In this document: positions 1 through 13,332 of the stretch, in pieces
Numbering within the stretch: position 1 is the stretch's first letter
Layout: each line of letters starts with the position of its first letter
Source of the DNA: Enterobacter sp. Ag1
GTDB lineage: Bacteria > Pseudomonadota > Gammaproteobacteria > Enterobacterales > Enterobacteriaceae
Length of the DNA stretch: 64,000 nt
Reading direction: 5' to 3'
Assembly: GCA_000277545.1 (NCBI GenBank)
Contig: AKXM01000003.1
Span: forward strand, 22 to 64,021
Program-made: the position numbers and the translations under genes
The notes under the pieces: generated by a model
Database searches by the model: none
Seen by the model: only the letters and a program-made list of their open reading frames with translations
What the model was told of the DNA's origin: nothing

Positions 1-1175
1 TCATAGGTTACGGTCTTAGCTTCGATAGCGCCTTCCATACCCTTAACGATCAGGTCAGCTGCTTCGAACCATTCCATATGACGCAGCATCATTTCTGCGG
101 ACAGGATGATGGAGCCCGGGTTTACTTTGTCCTGGCCTGCGTACTTAGGCGCAGTACCGTGGGTCGCTTCGAACAGCGCGCAGTCGTCGCCGATGTTTGC
201 GCCCGGGGCGATACCGATGCCGCCAACCTGTGCCGCCAGGGCATCAGAAATGTAGTCCCCGTTCAGGTTCATACAGGCGATCACGTCGTATTCTGCAGGA
301 CGCAGCAGGATCTGCTGCAGGAACGCATCGGCGATCACGTCTTTTACAACGATCTCTTTGCCGGTGTTCGGGTTCTTGATTTTCACCCACGGGCCGCCGT
401 CGATCAGCTCGCCGCCGAACTCTTCGCGAGCCAGCTGGTAGCCCCAGTCTTTGAACGCGCCTTCGGTAAACTTCATGATGTTGCCTTTGTGCACCAGGGT
501 CACGGAATCACGGTCGTTGGTGATCGCGTATTCGATGGCTGCACGTACCAGGCGTTTGGTGCCTTCTTCGGAGCAAGGCTTGATGCCGATCCCGCAGTGC
601 TCAGGGAAGCGAATTTTCTTCACGCCCATTTCGTCACGCAGGAACTTGATAACTTTGTCCGCTTCAGCGCTGTCCGCTTTCCACTCGATACCCGCATAGA
701 TATCTTCGGAGTTCTCACGGAAGATAACCATGTCGGTCAGCTCAGGCTGTTTCACCGGGCTTGGGGTGCCCTGGTAGTAACGTACCGGGCGCAGGCAAAC
801 GTACAGGTCCAGCTGCTGACGCAGGGCAACGTTCAGGGAGCGAATACCGCCGCCGACTGGGGTAGTCAGTGGGCCTTTGATGGCCACGCGGTAGTCACGA
901 ATCAGGTCCAGAGTTTCTTCTGGCAGCCAGACGTCCTGGCCATAAACTTGGGTAGATTTTTCGCCGGTGTAGATTTCCATCCAGGAAATTTTCCGCTCGC
1001 CGTTGTAGGCTTTTGCCACGGCAGCATCCACCACTTTAATCATGGCAGGAGTTACGTCCACACCAATACCGTCCCCTTCAATGAACGGGATCACCGGGTT
1101 GTTAGGAACGTTGATTTTGCCATTTTGCAGGGTGATCTTTTTACCTTCCGCCGGAACGACTACTTTGCTTTCCAT
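1..1175 (-). CDS. icd: Isocitrate dehydrogenase (NADP), C-terminus cut by window edge
   Basis: This is the TCA-cycle enzyme that oxidises isocitrate to 2-oxoglutarate with NADP. The reading frame opens at ATG 1175 on the minus strand ([20 protein letters not shown]) and stays open to the window edge, giving about 391 of the roughly 416 residues expected, so only the C-terminal end is missing. The substrate and phosphorylation loop [15 protein letters not shown] is intact, including the serine that AceK phosphorylates in E. coli. The N-terminus matches E. coli Icd almost exactly. It is divergent from rluE. The icd 3' end, a known prophage insertion site in E. coli, lies outside this window and cannot be judged. 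Confidence 0.97.
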   Translation of the reverse strand, partial: MESKVVVPAEGKKITLQNGKINVPNNPVIPFIEGDGIGVDVTPAMIKVVDAAVAKAYNGERKISWMEIYTGEKSTQVYGQDVWLPEETLDLIRDYRVAIKGPLTTPVGGGIRSLNVALRQQLDLYVCLRPVRYYQGTPSPVKQPELTDMVIFRENSEDIYAGIEWKADSAEADKVIKFLRDEMGVKKIRFPEHCGIGIKPCSEEGTKRLVRAAIEYAITNDRDSVTLVHKGNIMKFTEGAFKDWGYQLAREEFGGELIDGGPWVKIKNPNTGKEIVVKDVIADAFLQQILLRPAEYDVIACMNLNGDYISDALAAQVGGIGIAPGANIGDDCALFEATHGTAPKYAGQDKVNPGSIILSAEMMLRHMEWFEAADLIVKGMEGAIEAKTVTY

Positions 1176-1282
1176 TCACCTCTCCTTCGAGCGCTTCTGG
1201 TTTTTTGTTAATGATTTGTAATTTGCGGGCTCATACTACTGCAATATCGGGCTCGCGCCAATCACTCATGTTTTCCGTTATA

Positions 1283-1948
1283 ATGCGTCAATCCACCCGC
1301 GCTGAAAACACTATGAACAAAACTTCTTTTAGGAATCACCAAGTTAAACGATTCAGCAGCCCACAACCCGCCAGGCGCAAGAAGCCTGACGGTCCAAAGA
1401 AGCTGGTTATCTTCAATAAGCCCTACGATGTGCTGCCGCAGTTCACCGACGAAGCCGGGCGCAGCACGCTAAAGGATTACATTCCTTTACAAGGCATCTA
1501 TGCTGCGGGGCGTCTCGACCGCGACAGCGAAGGGCTGCTGGTGCTCACCAATGACGGGGCGCTGCAGGCCAAACTGACCCAGCCAGGTAAACGCACCGGC
1601 AAAATCTATTACGTGCAGGTGGAAGGCGAGCCAACGGAGGAAGCGCTTAACGCCCTGCGCAACGGCGTCGAGTTGAACGACGGCCCCACATTGCCGGCAG
1701 GCGCCGAACTGGTTGCCGAGCCAGAATGGCTGTGGCCGCGTAACCCGCCGATTCGCGAACGTAAGGCGATCCCCACCCGTTGGCTAAAGATCACGCTTTA
1801 TGAAGGCCGTAACCGCCAGGTTCGCCGCATGACGGCGCACGTGGGCTACCCTACCCTGCGCCTGATTCGCTACGCCATGGGCGACTACACGCTGGAAGGC
1901 CTGGCCAACGGCGAGTGGCGCGAAGTCCCTCCGGAGCAACCAAAATGA
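1283..1948 (+). CDS. rluE: 23S rRNA pseudouridine2457 synthase
   Basis: RluE converts U2457 of 23S rRNA to pseudouridine. The protein has a basic N-terminal tail, then the RsuA/RluE-type catalytic motif [16 protein letters not shown] with the conserved Asp, and the C-terminal [14 protein letters not shown] block typical of this family. The start at 1283 gives 221 residues and corresponds to the E. coli annotated start. However, a TATAAT hexamer at 1279-1284 overlaps this ATG, so the ATG at 1313 ([10 protein letters not shown]), which begins the conserved region, is a serious alternative. The stop overlaps the start of the next gene by an ATGA junction, suggesting translational coupling. Confidence 0.95.
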   Translation: MRQSTRAENTMNKTSFRNHQVKRFSSPQPARRKKPDGPKKLVIFNKPYDVLPQFTDEAGRSTLKDYIPLQGIYAAGRLDRDSEGLLVLTNDGALQAKLTQPGKRTGKIYYVQVEGEPTEEALNALRNGVELNDGPTLPAGAELVAEPEWLWPRNPPIRERKAIPTRWLKITLYEGRNRQVRRMTAHVGYPTLRLIRYAMGDYTLEGLANGEWREVPPEQPK

Positions 1949-2274
1949 AAAAGATACTGCTGTTGAGCTTACTTATCGGCTCCGCCACCGCAGGCGCGGC
2001 AAGTTTTGACTGCGCCAAAGCCAATGCGCCAGATGAAAAAGCGATTTGTGCCCATCGGGCGCTGAATGATAAAGACGTCGAAATGGCCGCCAAATATCAG
2101 TTCTTAAAAGGGCTGTTTGCCATGGGTGGCCAGGGCGCCATGCAGGATCAGCAGCAAGCGTGGCTCAAAGAGCGCCAACGCTGTGGGTCTGACGTCACCT
2201 GCCTGACCGCACAGTACAACAAACGCCTCAGCGCGCTGGATGCCATTTACGCCAAAATCGACAAACCGCTTTAA
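1945..2274 (+). CDS. Secreted LprI-like (DUF1311-type) small protein
   Basis: This 109-residue protein has a clear signal peptide ([19 protein letters not shown]) and a mature region with the spaced cysteines seen in LprI/DUF1311 proteins: [20 protein letters not shown]. The family name comes from the lysozyme-inhibiting lipoprotein LprI of Mycobacterium, but most enterobacterial members have no tested role. The start at 1945 overlaps the rluE stop (ATGA), and nudJ follows 13 bases later, so the three genes probably form one transcript. No lipobox is seen, so a soluble periplasmic protein is more likely than a lipoprotein. Function in this organism is unknown. Confidence 0.75.
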   Translation: MKKILLLSLLIGSATAGAASFDCAKANAPDEKAICAHRALNDKDVEMAAKYQFLKGLFAMGGQGAMQDQQQAWLKERQRCGSDVTCLTAQYNKRLSALDAIYAKIDKPL

Positions 2275-2287
2275 CCCAGGAGAAGCG

Positions 2288-3912
<1,625 letters not shown>

Positions 3913-3934
3913 TTACACACAAGGACGCAGCCTG

Positions 3935-5951
<2,017 letters not shown>

Positions 5952-5956
5952 TGAAA

Positions 5957-5981
5957 AAGGCCTTCTTCGGAGGGCTTTTTT
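5957..5981 (+). terminator. Intrinsic terminator of purB
   Basis: A 9-bp stem (5957-5965 with 5970-5977, two G-T pairs) closes a TTCG loop and runs into a T-tract, six bases after the purB stop. Confidence 0.85.
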
Positions 5982-5997
5982 GTTGCCTGCAGTTTGC

Positions 5998-6095
5998 CCC
6001 TCACCCCGGCCCTCTCCCCAGAGGGGCGAGGGGGAAAACAAATGACAAAGTTTATTTTGATCCCCTCTCCCTCTGGGAGAGGCTTAGGGTGAGGG
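5998..6095. repeat. CCCTCACCC-type palindromic repeat, copy 1
   Basis: This is a 98-bp element bounded by CCCTCACCC and GGGTGAGGG, with inner pairs CCCTCTCCC/GGGAGAGG, so the whole can fold into one long hairpin. The outer arms and inner CCCTCTCC blocks are shared with the second copy at 26980-27079, while the centre is AT-rich and differs. It sits between the purB terminator and the phoP promoter. Confidence 0.85.
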
Positions 6096-6145
6096 CCTCC
6101 AGCCGAATGGGATTGTTGACTCAGCGTTAATCTCCATAAGGGCAT

Positions 6146-6162
6146 TGTTTATACGAGGTTTA
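6146..6162 (+). promoter_or_regulatory. PhoP box upstream of phoP
   Basis: TGTTTATACGAGGTTTA is a direct repeat of the PhoP-binding hexamer (T/G)GTTTA with the usual 5-base spacer. It lies about 60 bases before the phoP start, which fits the positive autoregulation known for phoPQ. Confidence 0.88.
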
Positions 6163-6223
6163 TTTCCTGTCATTAATAATTAGCGCTAAACTATCAATAC
6201 TATGAATGGATTGAGGAAATACA

Positions 6224-6895
6224 ATGCGCGTACTGGTCGTGGAAGATAATGCCCTGCTGCGTCATCACCTTAAGGTGCAGCTGCGTGAAGCAGGCCACCA
6301 GGTGGATGCGGCCGAGGATGCCAAAGAGGCAGACTATTTCCTGAATGAACATACCCCGGATATCGCAATTGTTGACCTAGGCCTGCCGGATGAAGACGGC
6401 ATGAGTCTGATCCGCCGCTGGCGCAGCCATGACGTAACCATTCCCATCATGGTATTAACCGCCCGTGAAGGCTGGCAGGACAAAGTTGAAGTTCTGGGCG
6501 CCGGGGCCGATGATTACGTCACTAAACCTTTCCATCTGGAAGAAGTGGTCGCCCGCATGCAGGCGCTGATGCGCCGTAACAGCGGTCTGGCTTCGCAGGT
6601 GATTTCCCTGCCGCCGTTCCAGGTCGATTTGTCCCGCCGCGAGCTGTCGATTAACGACAACCTGATCAAGCTCACCGCGTTTGAATACACCATCATGGAA
6701 ACCATCATCCGCAACGCCGGGAAGGTGGTCAGCAAAGACTCGCTGATGCTGCAGCTCTACCCGGACGCCGAGCTGCGCGAAAGCCACACTATTGACGTGC
6801 TGATGGGCCGTTTACGTAAAAAAATTCAGGCTGAATACCCGCAGGAAGTGATCACCACCGTGCGCGGGCAGGGCTACAGGTTCGATCTCCACTAA
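6224..6895 (+). CDS. phoP: Response regulator PhoP
   Basis: PhoP is the DNA-binding half of the PhoPQ system, which responds to low Mg2+, acid pH and cationic peptides. The 223 residues match the family length. The receiver domain (about 1-115) has the acidic pocket VVEDN and the phospho-acceptor Asp51 in [11 protein letters not shown], and the conserved K in DDYVTKPF. The OmpR-type winged helix follows ([10 protein letters not shown] ... [13 protein letters not shown]). phoQ starts right after its stop (TAAATG). A PhoP box upstream points to autoregulation. Confidence 0.98.
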   Translation: MRVLVVEDNALLRHHLKVQLREAGHQVDAAEDAKEADYFLNEHTPDIAIVDLGLPDEDGMSLIRRWRSHDVTIPIMVLTAREGWQDKVEVLGAGADDYVTKPFHLEEVVARMQALMRRNSGLASQVISLPPFQVDLSRRELSINDNLIKLTAFEYTIMETIIRNAGKVVSKDSLMLQLYPDAELRESHTIDVLMGRLRKKIQAEYPQEVITTVRGQGYRFDLH

Positions 6896-8365
6896 ATGCT
6901 GAAAATTTTTCGCCATATCCTGCCGCTGTCGCTGCGGGTTCGTTTCTTACTGGCTACCGCCGCGGTTGTGATGGTGCTGTCCCTGGCTTACGGCCTGGTG
7001 GCGCTGGTGGGCTACAGCGTTAGCTTTGATAAAACCACCTTCCGCCTGTTGCGCGGGGAAAGTAACCTGTTCTATACGCTGTCCAGCTGGAAGGACGGCA
7101 AGCTGCAGGTGGACTTGCCCGACAACATCAGTATCCAAAGCCCGACCATGGCGCTGATTTACGACGAGCACGGCAAACTGCTGTGGATGCAGCGCAACGT
7201 CCCGGACGTGGTGCAACAGATCCAGAAAGAGTGGCTGACCGGCAACGGCTTCCACGAGCTGGAGGCCGACTACGCCACCAGTACCGCCCTGCTGGACAAC
7301 GACAAAGATCGCCTGGCCCAGCTGAAAGACATGCACGATGACGAAAGCGACGACGGCTACGAGATGACCCACTCAGTGGCGGTCAACCTTTACCCGGCGA
7401 CGGCGCGCATGCCGGCGCTGACCGTGGTCGTGGTGGACACCATTCCTATCGAGCTGAAGCGCTCGTACATGGTGTGGAGCTGGTTTATTTACGTCCTGCT
7501 GGCCAACCTGCTGCTGGTAGTGCCGCTGCTGTGGCTGGCCGCCTGGTGGAGCCTGCGCCCGATTCAGGAACTCGCTCAGGAAGTGCGCGAGCTGGAAAAA
7601 CACGACCGCGACAGCCTCAACCCGGAAACAACTCGCGAGCTGACAAGCCTGGTGCGTAACCTTAACCAGCTGCTGCGCACCGAGCGCGATCGCCACGACA
7701 AGTACCGCACCACGCTGACGGACTTAACGCACAGCCTGAAAACGCCGCTCGCCGTGCTGCAGTCGACCCTGCGGTCGCTGCGCACCGACAAGATGAACGT
7801 CGAGCAGGCCGAACCGGTGATGCTGGAGCAGATCAGCCGCATCTCTCAGCAGATCGGCTACTACCTGCATCGCGCCAGCATGCGCGGCAACAGCGCCCTG
7901 CTTAGTCGGGAACTGCATTCCGTTGCCCCGCTGCTGGACAACCTGTGCTCGGCGCTGAACAAGGTTTACCAGCGCAAAGGGGTGAACATCACGCTGGACG
8001 TTTCGCCGGAAATCACCTTTATCGGCGAGCAAAATGACTTTATGGAAGTGATGGGCAACCTGCTGGATAACGCCTGCAAATACTGTCTGGAGTTTGTGGA
8101 AGTGACCGCCCGCCAGACCGAAGACGCGCTGCACCTGATCGTGGAAGACGACGGTCCCGGTATTCCGGAAAGCAAACGTGCAATGGTCTTCGATCGCGGC
8201 CAACGGGCCGATACGCTGAGGCCTGGCCAGGGCGTCGGGCTGTCGGTTGCCCGAGAAATTGTCGAGCAGTACAACGGCGAGATCCAGACCAGTGCCAGCA
8301 TTCTGGGCGGCGCGCGCATGGAAGTGATTTTTGCCCGCCAGCAGCCGGAACAGAATGAAGGGTGA
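6896..8365 (+). CDS. phoQ: Sensor histidine kinase PhoQ
   Basis: PhoQ is the membrane sensor of PhoPQ. Domains in order: first membrane helix (about 17-40), a periplasmic PAS-like sensor with the acidic surface patch [14 protein letters not shown] that binds divalent cations and peptides, a second helix (about 195-215), HAMP, dimerisation region with the phosphorylated His in [12 protein letters not shown], and the ATPase domain with [18 protein letters not shown] and GQGVGLSVA. Length is 489 residues, a few more than in E. coli. It is translated from an ATG directly after the phoP stop. Confidence 0.97.
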   Translation: MLKIFRHILPLSLRVRFLLATAAVVMVLSLAYGLVALVGYSVSFDKTTFRLLRGESNLFYTLSSWKDGKLQVDLPDNISIQSPTMALIYDEHGKLLWMQRNVPDVVQQIQKEWLTGNGFHELEADYATSTALLDNDKDRLAQLKDMHDDESDDGYEMTHSVAVNLYPATARMPALTVVVVDTIPIELKRSYMVWSWFIYVLLANLLLVVPLLWLAAWWSLRPIQELAQEVRELEKHDRDSLNPETTRELTSLVRNLNQLLRTERDRHDKYRTTLTDLTHSLKTPLAVLQSTLRSLRTDKMNVEQAEPVMLEQISRISQQIGYYLHRASMRGNSALLSRELHSVAPLLDNLCSALNKVYQRKGVNITLDVSPEITFIGEQNDFMEVMGNLLDNACKYCLEFVEVTARQTEDALHLIVEDDGPGIPESKRAMVFDRGQRADTLRPGQGVGLSVAREIVEQYNGEIQTSASILGGARMEVIFARQQPEQNEG

Positions 8366-8438
8366 AATAGTCCCATAACCCGGCTCGCCATCCGTTATAA
8401 TCCGTGTCAGGCTCCTCCATCTGCAGGAAGACAATAAT

Positions 8439-9560
8439 ATGGATTATCACCTGGATTTAAACTGGCCCGACTTTATTGCACGCTACTGGCAAAAACGCCC
8501 TGTGGTGCTGAAGCGCGGCTTTAAAAACTTCATCGACCCTATTTCACCGGATGAGCTGGCCGGTCTGGCCATGGAAAGCGAGGTGGACAGCCGCCTCGTG
8601 AGCCACCAGGGCGGCAAATGGCAGGTCAGCCATGGTCCGTTCCAGAGCTACGATCACCTCGGCGAGAACAACTGGTCGCTGCTGGTGCAGGCCGTGAACA
8701 ACTGGCATGAACCTTCCAGCGCCCTGATGCGCCCCTTCCGCGCCCTGCCCGACTGGCGCATTGACGACCTGATGATCTCCTTCTCTGTGCCAGGCGGCGG
8801 CGTAGGCCCGCACCTGGATCAGTACGACGTGTTTATTATTCAGGGCGTGGGCCGCCGCCGCTGGCGCGTGGGCGAAAAAGTCGCCATGAAACAGCACTGC
8901 CCGCACCCGGACCTGCTCCAGGTTGAGCCGTTCGACGCCATCATCGACGAAGAGATGGAGCCGGGCGACATTCTGTATATTCCGCCGGGCTTCCCGCACG
9001 AAGGCTACTCGCTGGAAAACGCGCTGAACTACTCCGTCGGCTTCCGCGCCCCAAGCGGCCGCGAGCTGATCAGCGGCTTTGCCGACTACGTGCTGCAGCG
9101 CGAGCTGGGCGGGTTACGCTATACCGACCCGGACGTGCCTGAGCGCCAGCACCCGGCAGATATTCTGCCGCAGGAAATCGACAAGCTGCGCGAGATGATG
9201 CTGGACATCGTTAACCAGCCGGAGACCTTCCACAGCTGGTTTGGCGAGTTTATTACCCAGTCCCGCCACGAGCTGGACGTTGCGCCACCGGAGCCGCCTT
9301 ATCAGCCGGATGAGATCTACGACGCGCTGCAGCAGGGCGACAAGTTGGTGCGCCTGGGTGGCCTGCGAGTGCTCCGCGTGGCCGGAGAGGTGTACGTGAA
9401 CGGCGAGAAGCTCGACAGCCCGCACCGCCCGGCGGTGGAAGCGCTGGCCAGCCACATTAAGCTGGACGCGGAGAAGTTTGGCGATGCGCTGGAAGATCCT
9501 TCCTTCCTCGCCACGTTAGCCGCCCTGGTGAACAGCGGCTACTGGTTCTTCGAAGACTAA
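8439..9560 (+). CDS. roxA: 50S ribosomal protein L16 (uL16) arginine hydroxylase RoxA
   Basis: RoxA (YcfD) is a Fe(II)/2-oxoglutarate oxygenase that hydroxylates an arginine of ribosomal protein uL16. The JmjC core shows the HxD metal ligand pair in GPHLDQYDVFIIQ, the distal His in GFPHEGYS, and DILYIPPG between them. At 373 residues the length matches E. coli. A TATAAT-like -10 (near 8395) and AGGAAG ribosome site precede it. It marks the left edge of the roxA-pepT insertion block: in E. coli pepT is its neighbour, here about 12 kb away. Confidence 0.95.
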   Translation: MDYHLDLNWPDFIARYWQKRPVVLKRGFKNFIDPISPDELAGLAMESEVDSRLVSHQGGKWQVSHGPFQSYDHLGENNWSLLVQAVNNWHEPSSALMRPFRALPDWRIDDLMISFSVPGGGVGPHLDQYDVFIIQGVGRRRWRVGEKVAMKQHCPHPDLLQVEPFDAIIDEEMEPGDILYIPPGFPHEGYSLENALNYSVGFRAPSGRELISGFADYVLQRELGGLRYTDPDVPERQHPADILPQEIDKLREMMLDIVNQPETFHSWFGEFITQSRHELDVAPPEPPYQPDEIYDALQQGDKLVRLGGLRVLRVAGEVYVNGEKLDSPHRPAVEALASHIKLDAEKFGDALEDPSFLATLAALVNSGYWFFED

Positions 9561-9567
9561 AACCCTG

Positions 9568-9601
9568 CCCCGCCTTTGCCGTTTCTCGCGGTGAAGGCGG
9601 G
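9568..9601. terminator. Bidirectional terminator-like hairpin, roxA / ABC operon
   Basis: CCCGCCTTTGCC pairs with GGTGAAGGCGGG (two mismatches) between the convergent ends of roxA and the ABC transporter ATPase. A very similar hairpin lies at 18026-18061. Confidence 0.6.
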
Positions 9602-9625
9602 ATATTCCTGCCAACGGCGTAATTG

Positions 9626-10654
9626 TCACGCCGCATCCAGCCGCCAGCCCTGCAACAGCTGCACATTCACGCTCTGCCGCACCGCCAGCGGCGCAGAATG
9701 AAACGCGCTCAGCGCCTGCCCGTCCTGCAAACGCAGCTCCAGCAGATAGCGTTCCCCCTGATAAATACAGCTTTCGACGCTGGCCATCGGCCCGCTGCCT
9801 GAGATCTGCACATGCTCCGGGCGCACCAGAACCGGCACGGTTTTATCGCGCCCCGGCTGATCCAGGCCGCCATGCAATGCCGCGAGATCCAGACTTTGTA
9901 AGCCCGGCGAAACGGCGAGGGACAGCACGCTGCCCTGGCCGATAAACCCGGCCACCCAGCTATTCTGCGGCTGCTGATAAAGCTGCTGCGGGGTGCCCCA
10001 CTGCATCAGTTCGCCCTGGTGCATCACCGCGATATGGCTGGCGAGCGCCATCGCCTCCGCCTGGTCGTGCGTGACGTAGACAAACGTTGCCCCCGTGCGG
10101 CGGTGAAACTCGCGAAAAGTCTGCTCCATGGTGGCGCGAAGATGGCGGTCGAGGTTCGCCAGCGGTTCATCGAGCAGAACCACTCGCGGCTCTGAGACCA
10201 GGCAACGTGCCAGCGCCACCCGCTGCCGCTGCCCGCCGCTGAGTTCCTGGGGTGAGCGCCCGAAATAGGCCCCAAGCTCCACGACTTCCAGCGCCTCCAT
10301 CACGCGTTTCTGCCTTGCCGCGCCGTTTACCTGGCGCAGCTTCAGCGGATAGCCAACGTTCTCGCCCACGGTCATGTGCGGCCACAGGGCGTAGGACTGA
10401 AACACCATGCCCATGTCACGCTGTTCCGGCGGCACGTGGGTACCGCTGTCGGCCAGCAGCTTCTCGCCCAGCCACAGGCGACCGCCGCTCAGCGACTCCA
10501 GCCCGGCCATAATCCGCAGCGTGGTGGTTTTGCCACAGCCACTCGGCCCCAGCAGGGCGGTAAACGCCCCGGACGGGATCGTCAGGCTGAGATCCTTCAC
10601 CACGGCCTGCTCGCCAAAGAATTTGCTGAGCTTGTCCAGCCTTAGTTCTGCCAT
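9626..10654 (-). CDS. ABC transporter ATPase, PotA/FbpC type
   Basis: This 342-residue ATPase powers import by the two genes upstream. It has Walker [17 protein letters not shown], the signature LSGGQRQRVALARCL, Walker B VVLLDEPLANLD, and the switch His in YVTHDQAEAMAL. The C-terminal part (about 240-342) looks like a TOBE domain (VLVRPEHVQIS), as in iron, phosphonate and polyamine importers. ATG 10654 overlaps the permease stop by 13 bases and has AGGAG upstream. The subfamily is clear, but the substrate cannot be read from the ATPase. Confidence 0.9.
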   Translation of the reverse strand: MAELRLDKLSKFFGEQAVVKDLSLTIPSGAFTALLGPSGCGKTTTLRIMAGLESLSGGRLWLGEKLLADSGTHVPPEQRDMGMVFQSYALWPHMTVGENVGYPLKLRQVNGAARQKRVMEALEVVELGAYFGRSPQELSGGQRQRVALARCLVSEPRVVLLDEPLANLDRHLRATMEQTFREFHRRTGATFVYVTHDQAEAMALASHIAVMHQGELMQWGTPQQLYQQPQNSWVAGFIGQGSVLSLAVSPGLQSLDLAALHGGLDQPGRDKTVPVLVRPEHVQISGSGPMASVESCIYQGERYLLELRLQDGQALSAFHSAPLAVRQSVNVQLLQGWRLDAA

Positions 10655-12354
10655 GGAATAACTCCTTTCGGTAAATAACGGCCCAGCGCGCCGAGTAACA
10701 GCATCACCACGGCAACCAGCCCCACCACCAGCACGGAAATCGCCGAGGCCATCACCTTTTCGCCGCTTTCGTCGAGGTTAAACACCACCACGCCGAGGGT
10801 CTCTTTCCCGGCGCTCCAGAGCAGTGCGGAGACAGTCAGCTCGTTCACTGCCGTGAGAAATACCAGCAGCGCACCGGCAAAGGCCGCCGGGGCCAGCAGC
10901 GGCAGCACGATGTGGCGTAACCGTTGGGAGGCGTCCGCTCCTGCCAGGCTCGCGGCCTCTTCCATCGCCGGATCCAGCTGCAGCATGCTGGTGTGAACCG
11001 GCTTCAGGCAGACGGTAAGAAACCGGGCCAGGTAGGCGAAGAAGATAATCATCAAGGTGCCGCTGAGACTGACGTTCAGCAGCGGCAGCGGGCGCGCAAA
11101 CAGCAGAATGCAGGCGATGGCCAGCACCACGCCGGGAAGCGTGTAGGGAATGTCGATCAGGCTGTGCAGCCAGCGCAAAGGCCGACTGGGGCGACGCACC
11201 AGCAGCCAGGCCAGCGGCAGGCTCAGCGCCATCAGCAGCGCGGCGGCACTGACGGAGAGCAGCAGGCTGTTGCTCAGCGCCCGCCAGGTGGCGCTTTGCT
11301 CATCAAAAATGCCAGTCCATGCGGCAAACGTCAGCGTGTCGCCGTTGAGCGGCACGCCCAGGGTTGGCACCAGCGAGGTGGCGATCAGCGCCAGCAGCGG
11401 GGCCACCAGCATCCCGGCCAGCACGAGCGCGAGCAGGATCTCCACCGCCAGCCGCGCTTTCCCTGTCGCAATACTTGCCGCCCGCCCGACCATGCCAATC
11501 AGCGGCAAAGCGTAACGCCGCTGCATGATGCCCTGCAGCGTGACAATAGCGACGGCCAGCACGCCCATCAGCACCGAGAGCGAGGCCACCTCGTGCAGCA
11601 TCGACGGGCCAAAGCTGGAGAGCGTCTGGTAGATGTACACGGGCAGCACGAAATAAGAGATGGGGATGCCGAGCATCGCCGGGATGCCGAAGTTGCCGAG
11701 GGCGGAAACAAAGGCCAGCGCCGCCCCGGCCCACAGCGCGGGTCGGCACAGCGGCAGAATAATGTCGATGAAAACTCGCCCAAGAGAAGCGCCATTCAGC
11801 CTCGCCGCCTCAATCTGTTCCTGCGGCAAACTTTGCAGCTGGGTGCGCAGGGTCAGGAACACCAGCGGCGCGTGCTGGATGCCGAGCAGGAAGGCGATCC
11901 CCTCCGCCGAATAAAGCGGATTGGGGCTGCCAAACCCCGGCGCCAGGCCGAGGCTGTTTAGCAGCACGCTGCCGGGGCCGAAAAGCTGCAGCCAGCTCAG
12001 GGCCGTGACCTGCGGCGGGATCATCATCGGCAGCATAAAGAGAAACGCCCAGGCCTGACGGCCCCGGATGTTCATCAGGCCGAGGCAAAAGGCAAACAGG
12101 CTGCCCAGCAGGAGGGAAAGCAGCGCCCCCAGGCCGCTGGTATAGACACTATTCCATAGTGCGACCCAGGTATTCGGGTTGCTGAGCACGCGGCCCAGGC
12201 TACTTTGGCCGCCCAGCCGCCAGTCCACCAACGCTGAGACCAGCAGCTGCAGGCTGGGGAGCAGGCTTAAGAGCGCAATGACGACGACAAGCAGGCGCAG
12301 CAGCCCTTTCATCAGGCTGCCGTCGTTAGGGCGGGACAATGCCGGGCTGAGCAT
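10642..12354 (-). CDS. ABC transporter permease with two fused permease domains
   Basis: The 570-residue protein is twice the length of a normal importer permease and contains two BPD-type membrane domains. Each carries its own cytoplasmic EAA loop: EAARLNGASLGRVFIDIILPL near residue 183 and EEAASLAGADASQRLRHIVLPL near residue 475. This FbpB/AfuB layout is known for ferric iron and related importers. The ATG at 12354 lies three bases after the stop of the binding-protein gene; an internal ATG at 12312, just before the first membrane helix, is an alternative start. Membrane helices are abundant throughout. Confidence 0.88.
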   Translation of the reverse strand: MLSPALSRPNDGSLMKGLLRLLVVVIALLSLLPSLQLLVSALVDWRLGGQSSLGRVLSNPNTWVALWNSVYTSGLGALLSLLLGSLFAFCLGLMNIRGRQAWAFLFMLPMMIPPQVTALSWLQLFGPGSVLLNSLGLAPGFGSPNPLYSAEGIAFLLGIQHAPLVFLTLRTQLQSLPQEQIEAARLNGASLGRVFIDIILPLCRPALWAGAALAFVSALGNFGIPAMLGIPISYFVLPVYIYQTLSSFGPSMLHEVASLSVLMGVLAVAIVTLQGIMQRRYALPLIGMVGRAASIATGKARLAVEILLALVLAGMLVAPLLALIATSLVPTLGVPLNGDTLTFAAWTGIFDEQSATWRALSNSLLLSVSAAALLMALSLPLAWLLVRRPSRPLRWLHSLIDIPYTLPGVVLAIACILLFARPLPLLNVSLSGTLMIIFFAYLARFLTVCLKPVHTSMLQLDPAMEEAASLAGADASQRLRHIVLPLLAPAAFAGALLVFLTAVNELTVSALLWSAGKETLGVVVFNLDESGEKVMASAISVLVVGLVAVVMLLLGALGRYLPKGVIPWQN

Positions 12355-12357
12355 CAA

Positions 12358-13332
12358 TCAGCGGCTACCGAACAGGTCGGCAAAGCGCTTTTTGTTGGCG
12401 TCGGTGTCCGCCAACGCTTTGGCGGCATCAAACGGCATGATTTTGATGCTGTCGCGCGGTGGGAAGCCCTGCGGCACCGGCAGGCTGGCATCGGCAGGCA
12501 GATAGCCCTGTTTCAGTACCAGCGCCTGCCCCGCTTTGGAGAGCACGAAGTCGATAAACGCTTTTGCCGCTTCGGGATTTTTAGCGCCCTTCATCATCGC
12601 CACCGGCTCGGTGACAATGCTCACGCCCTCGGTCGGGAAGGCAAACTCAATCGGCGCGCCTTTGGCTTTCTCACGGATCGCCATGTAATCGACCAGCACG
12701 CCGTAAGCCTTGCTGCCGGAAGCAATGGCGTTCATCACCGCGCCGTTGCCGCTCTGCGGCATCGCCCCGTTGGCCTTCAGTTTTTCGTAGTACTGCCAGC
12801 CCAGCGTCGGCGCGCCCATAATCGCGGCCTGGTGGATCTGCGCCGCACCGGAGTATAGCGGGCTTGGCAGCGTAGTCATGTTCTTAAGCTCAGGTTTGAG
12901 CAAATCGAGCCACGAAGTGGGTTTGACCGGGGCTTTGCTGTGGTACGCAATGCCGGTGGTAATCAACTTGGTACCGTAGTAATAGCCGTCTTTGTCATAG
13001 AGCTGGACATCGAAGCGCGCCGCTTCCGGCGATTTGTAGGCCGCCAGCAGGTTTTGCTGCTTGAGGGATTCCATGGTCACGCTGTCGGCAATCAGCAGCA
13101 CGTCCGGCGCTGCGCCCCCGGCCGCCATTTCCGCCTGTAAACGGGCGGTCAGCTTGCTGGTGCCGTCGCGGATCCATTTCACTTCGATGTCCGGGTTCGC
13201 TTTTTCGAAGGCGCTGACGGTGGTCTGCGCATCTTCATTGGGCTGGCTGGTGTAAAGCGTTAAGGTGGATTTTGCCAGAGCAGAAGCACTCATTGCCGCC
13301 AGCATCACCGTCAACAACACATGTTTTTTCAT
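12358..13332 (-). CDS. Periplasmic binding protein of COG1840 type (iron / phosphonate / sugar-phosphate class)
   Basis: This 324-residue protein has a signal peptide (MKKHVLLTVMLAAMSASALA) and then the fold-type II start STLTLYTSQPNEDAQTTV. It belongs to the FbpA/AfuA/PhnS group. Those relatives bind ferric iron, hexose phosphates or 2-aminoethylphosphonate, and I see no residue set here that decides between them. The start at 13332 is eight bases from AGGGAC; the ATG immediately before it (13335) is possible. Binding protein, permease and ATPase are in that order on one strand with overlaps or tiny gaps, so they are one operon. No Fur box was seen upstream. Confidence 0.85.
   Translation of the reverse strand: MKKHVLLTVMLAAMSASALAKSTLTLYTSQPNEDAQTTVSAFEKANPDIEVKWIRDGTSKLTARLQAEMAAGGAAPDVLLIADSVTMESLKQQNLLAAYKSPEAARFDVQLYDKDGYYYGTKLITTGIAYHSKAPVKPTSWLDLLKPELKNMTTLPSPLYSGAAQIHQAAIMGAPTLGWQYYEKLKANGAMPQSGNGAVMNAIASGSKAYGVLVDYMAIREKAKGAPIEFAFPTEGVSIVTEPVAMMKGAKNPEAAKAFIDFVLSKAGQALVLKQGYLPADASLPVPQGFPPRDSIKIMPFDAAKALADTDANKKRFADLFGSR

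Noticed and set aside
78..1211. Long plus-strand open frame of 377 codons
   Set aside because: It is antisense to icd, whose minus-strand frame is unmistakable; the translation is rich in His, Phe and Val, typical of a shadow frame.
10924..11961. 345-codon plus-strand frame rich in Gln, Arg and His
   Set aside because: It is the complement of the fused permease gene, which has clear membrane helices and EAA loops.
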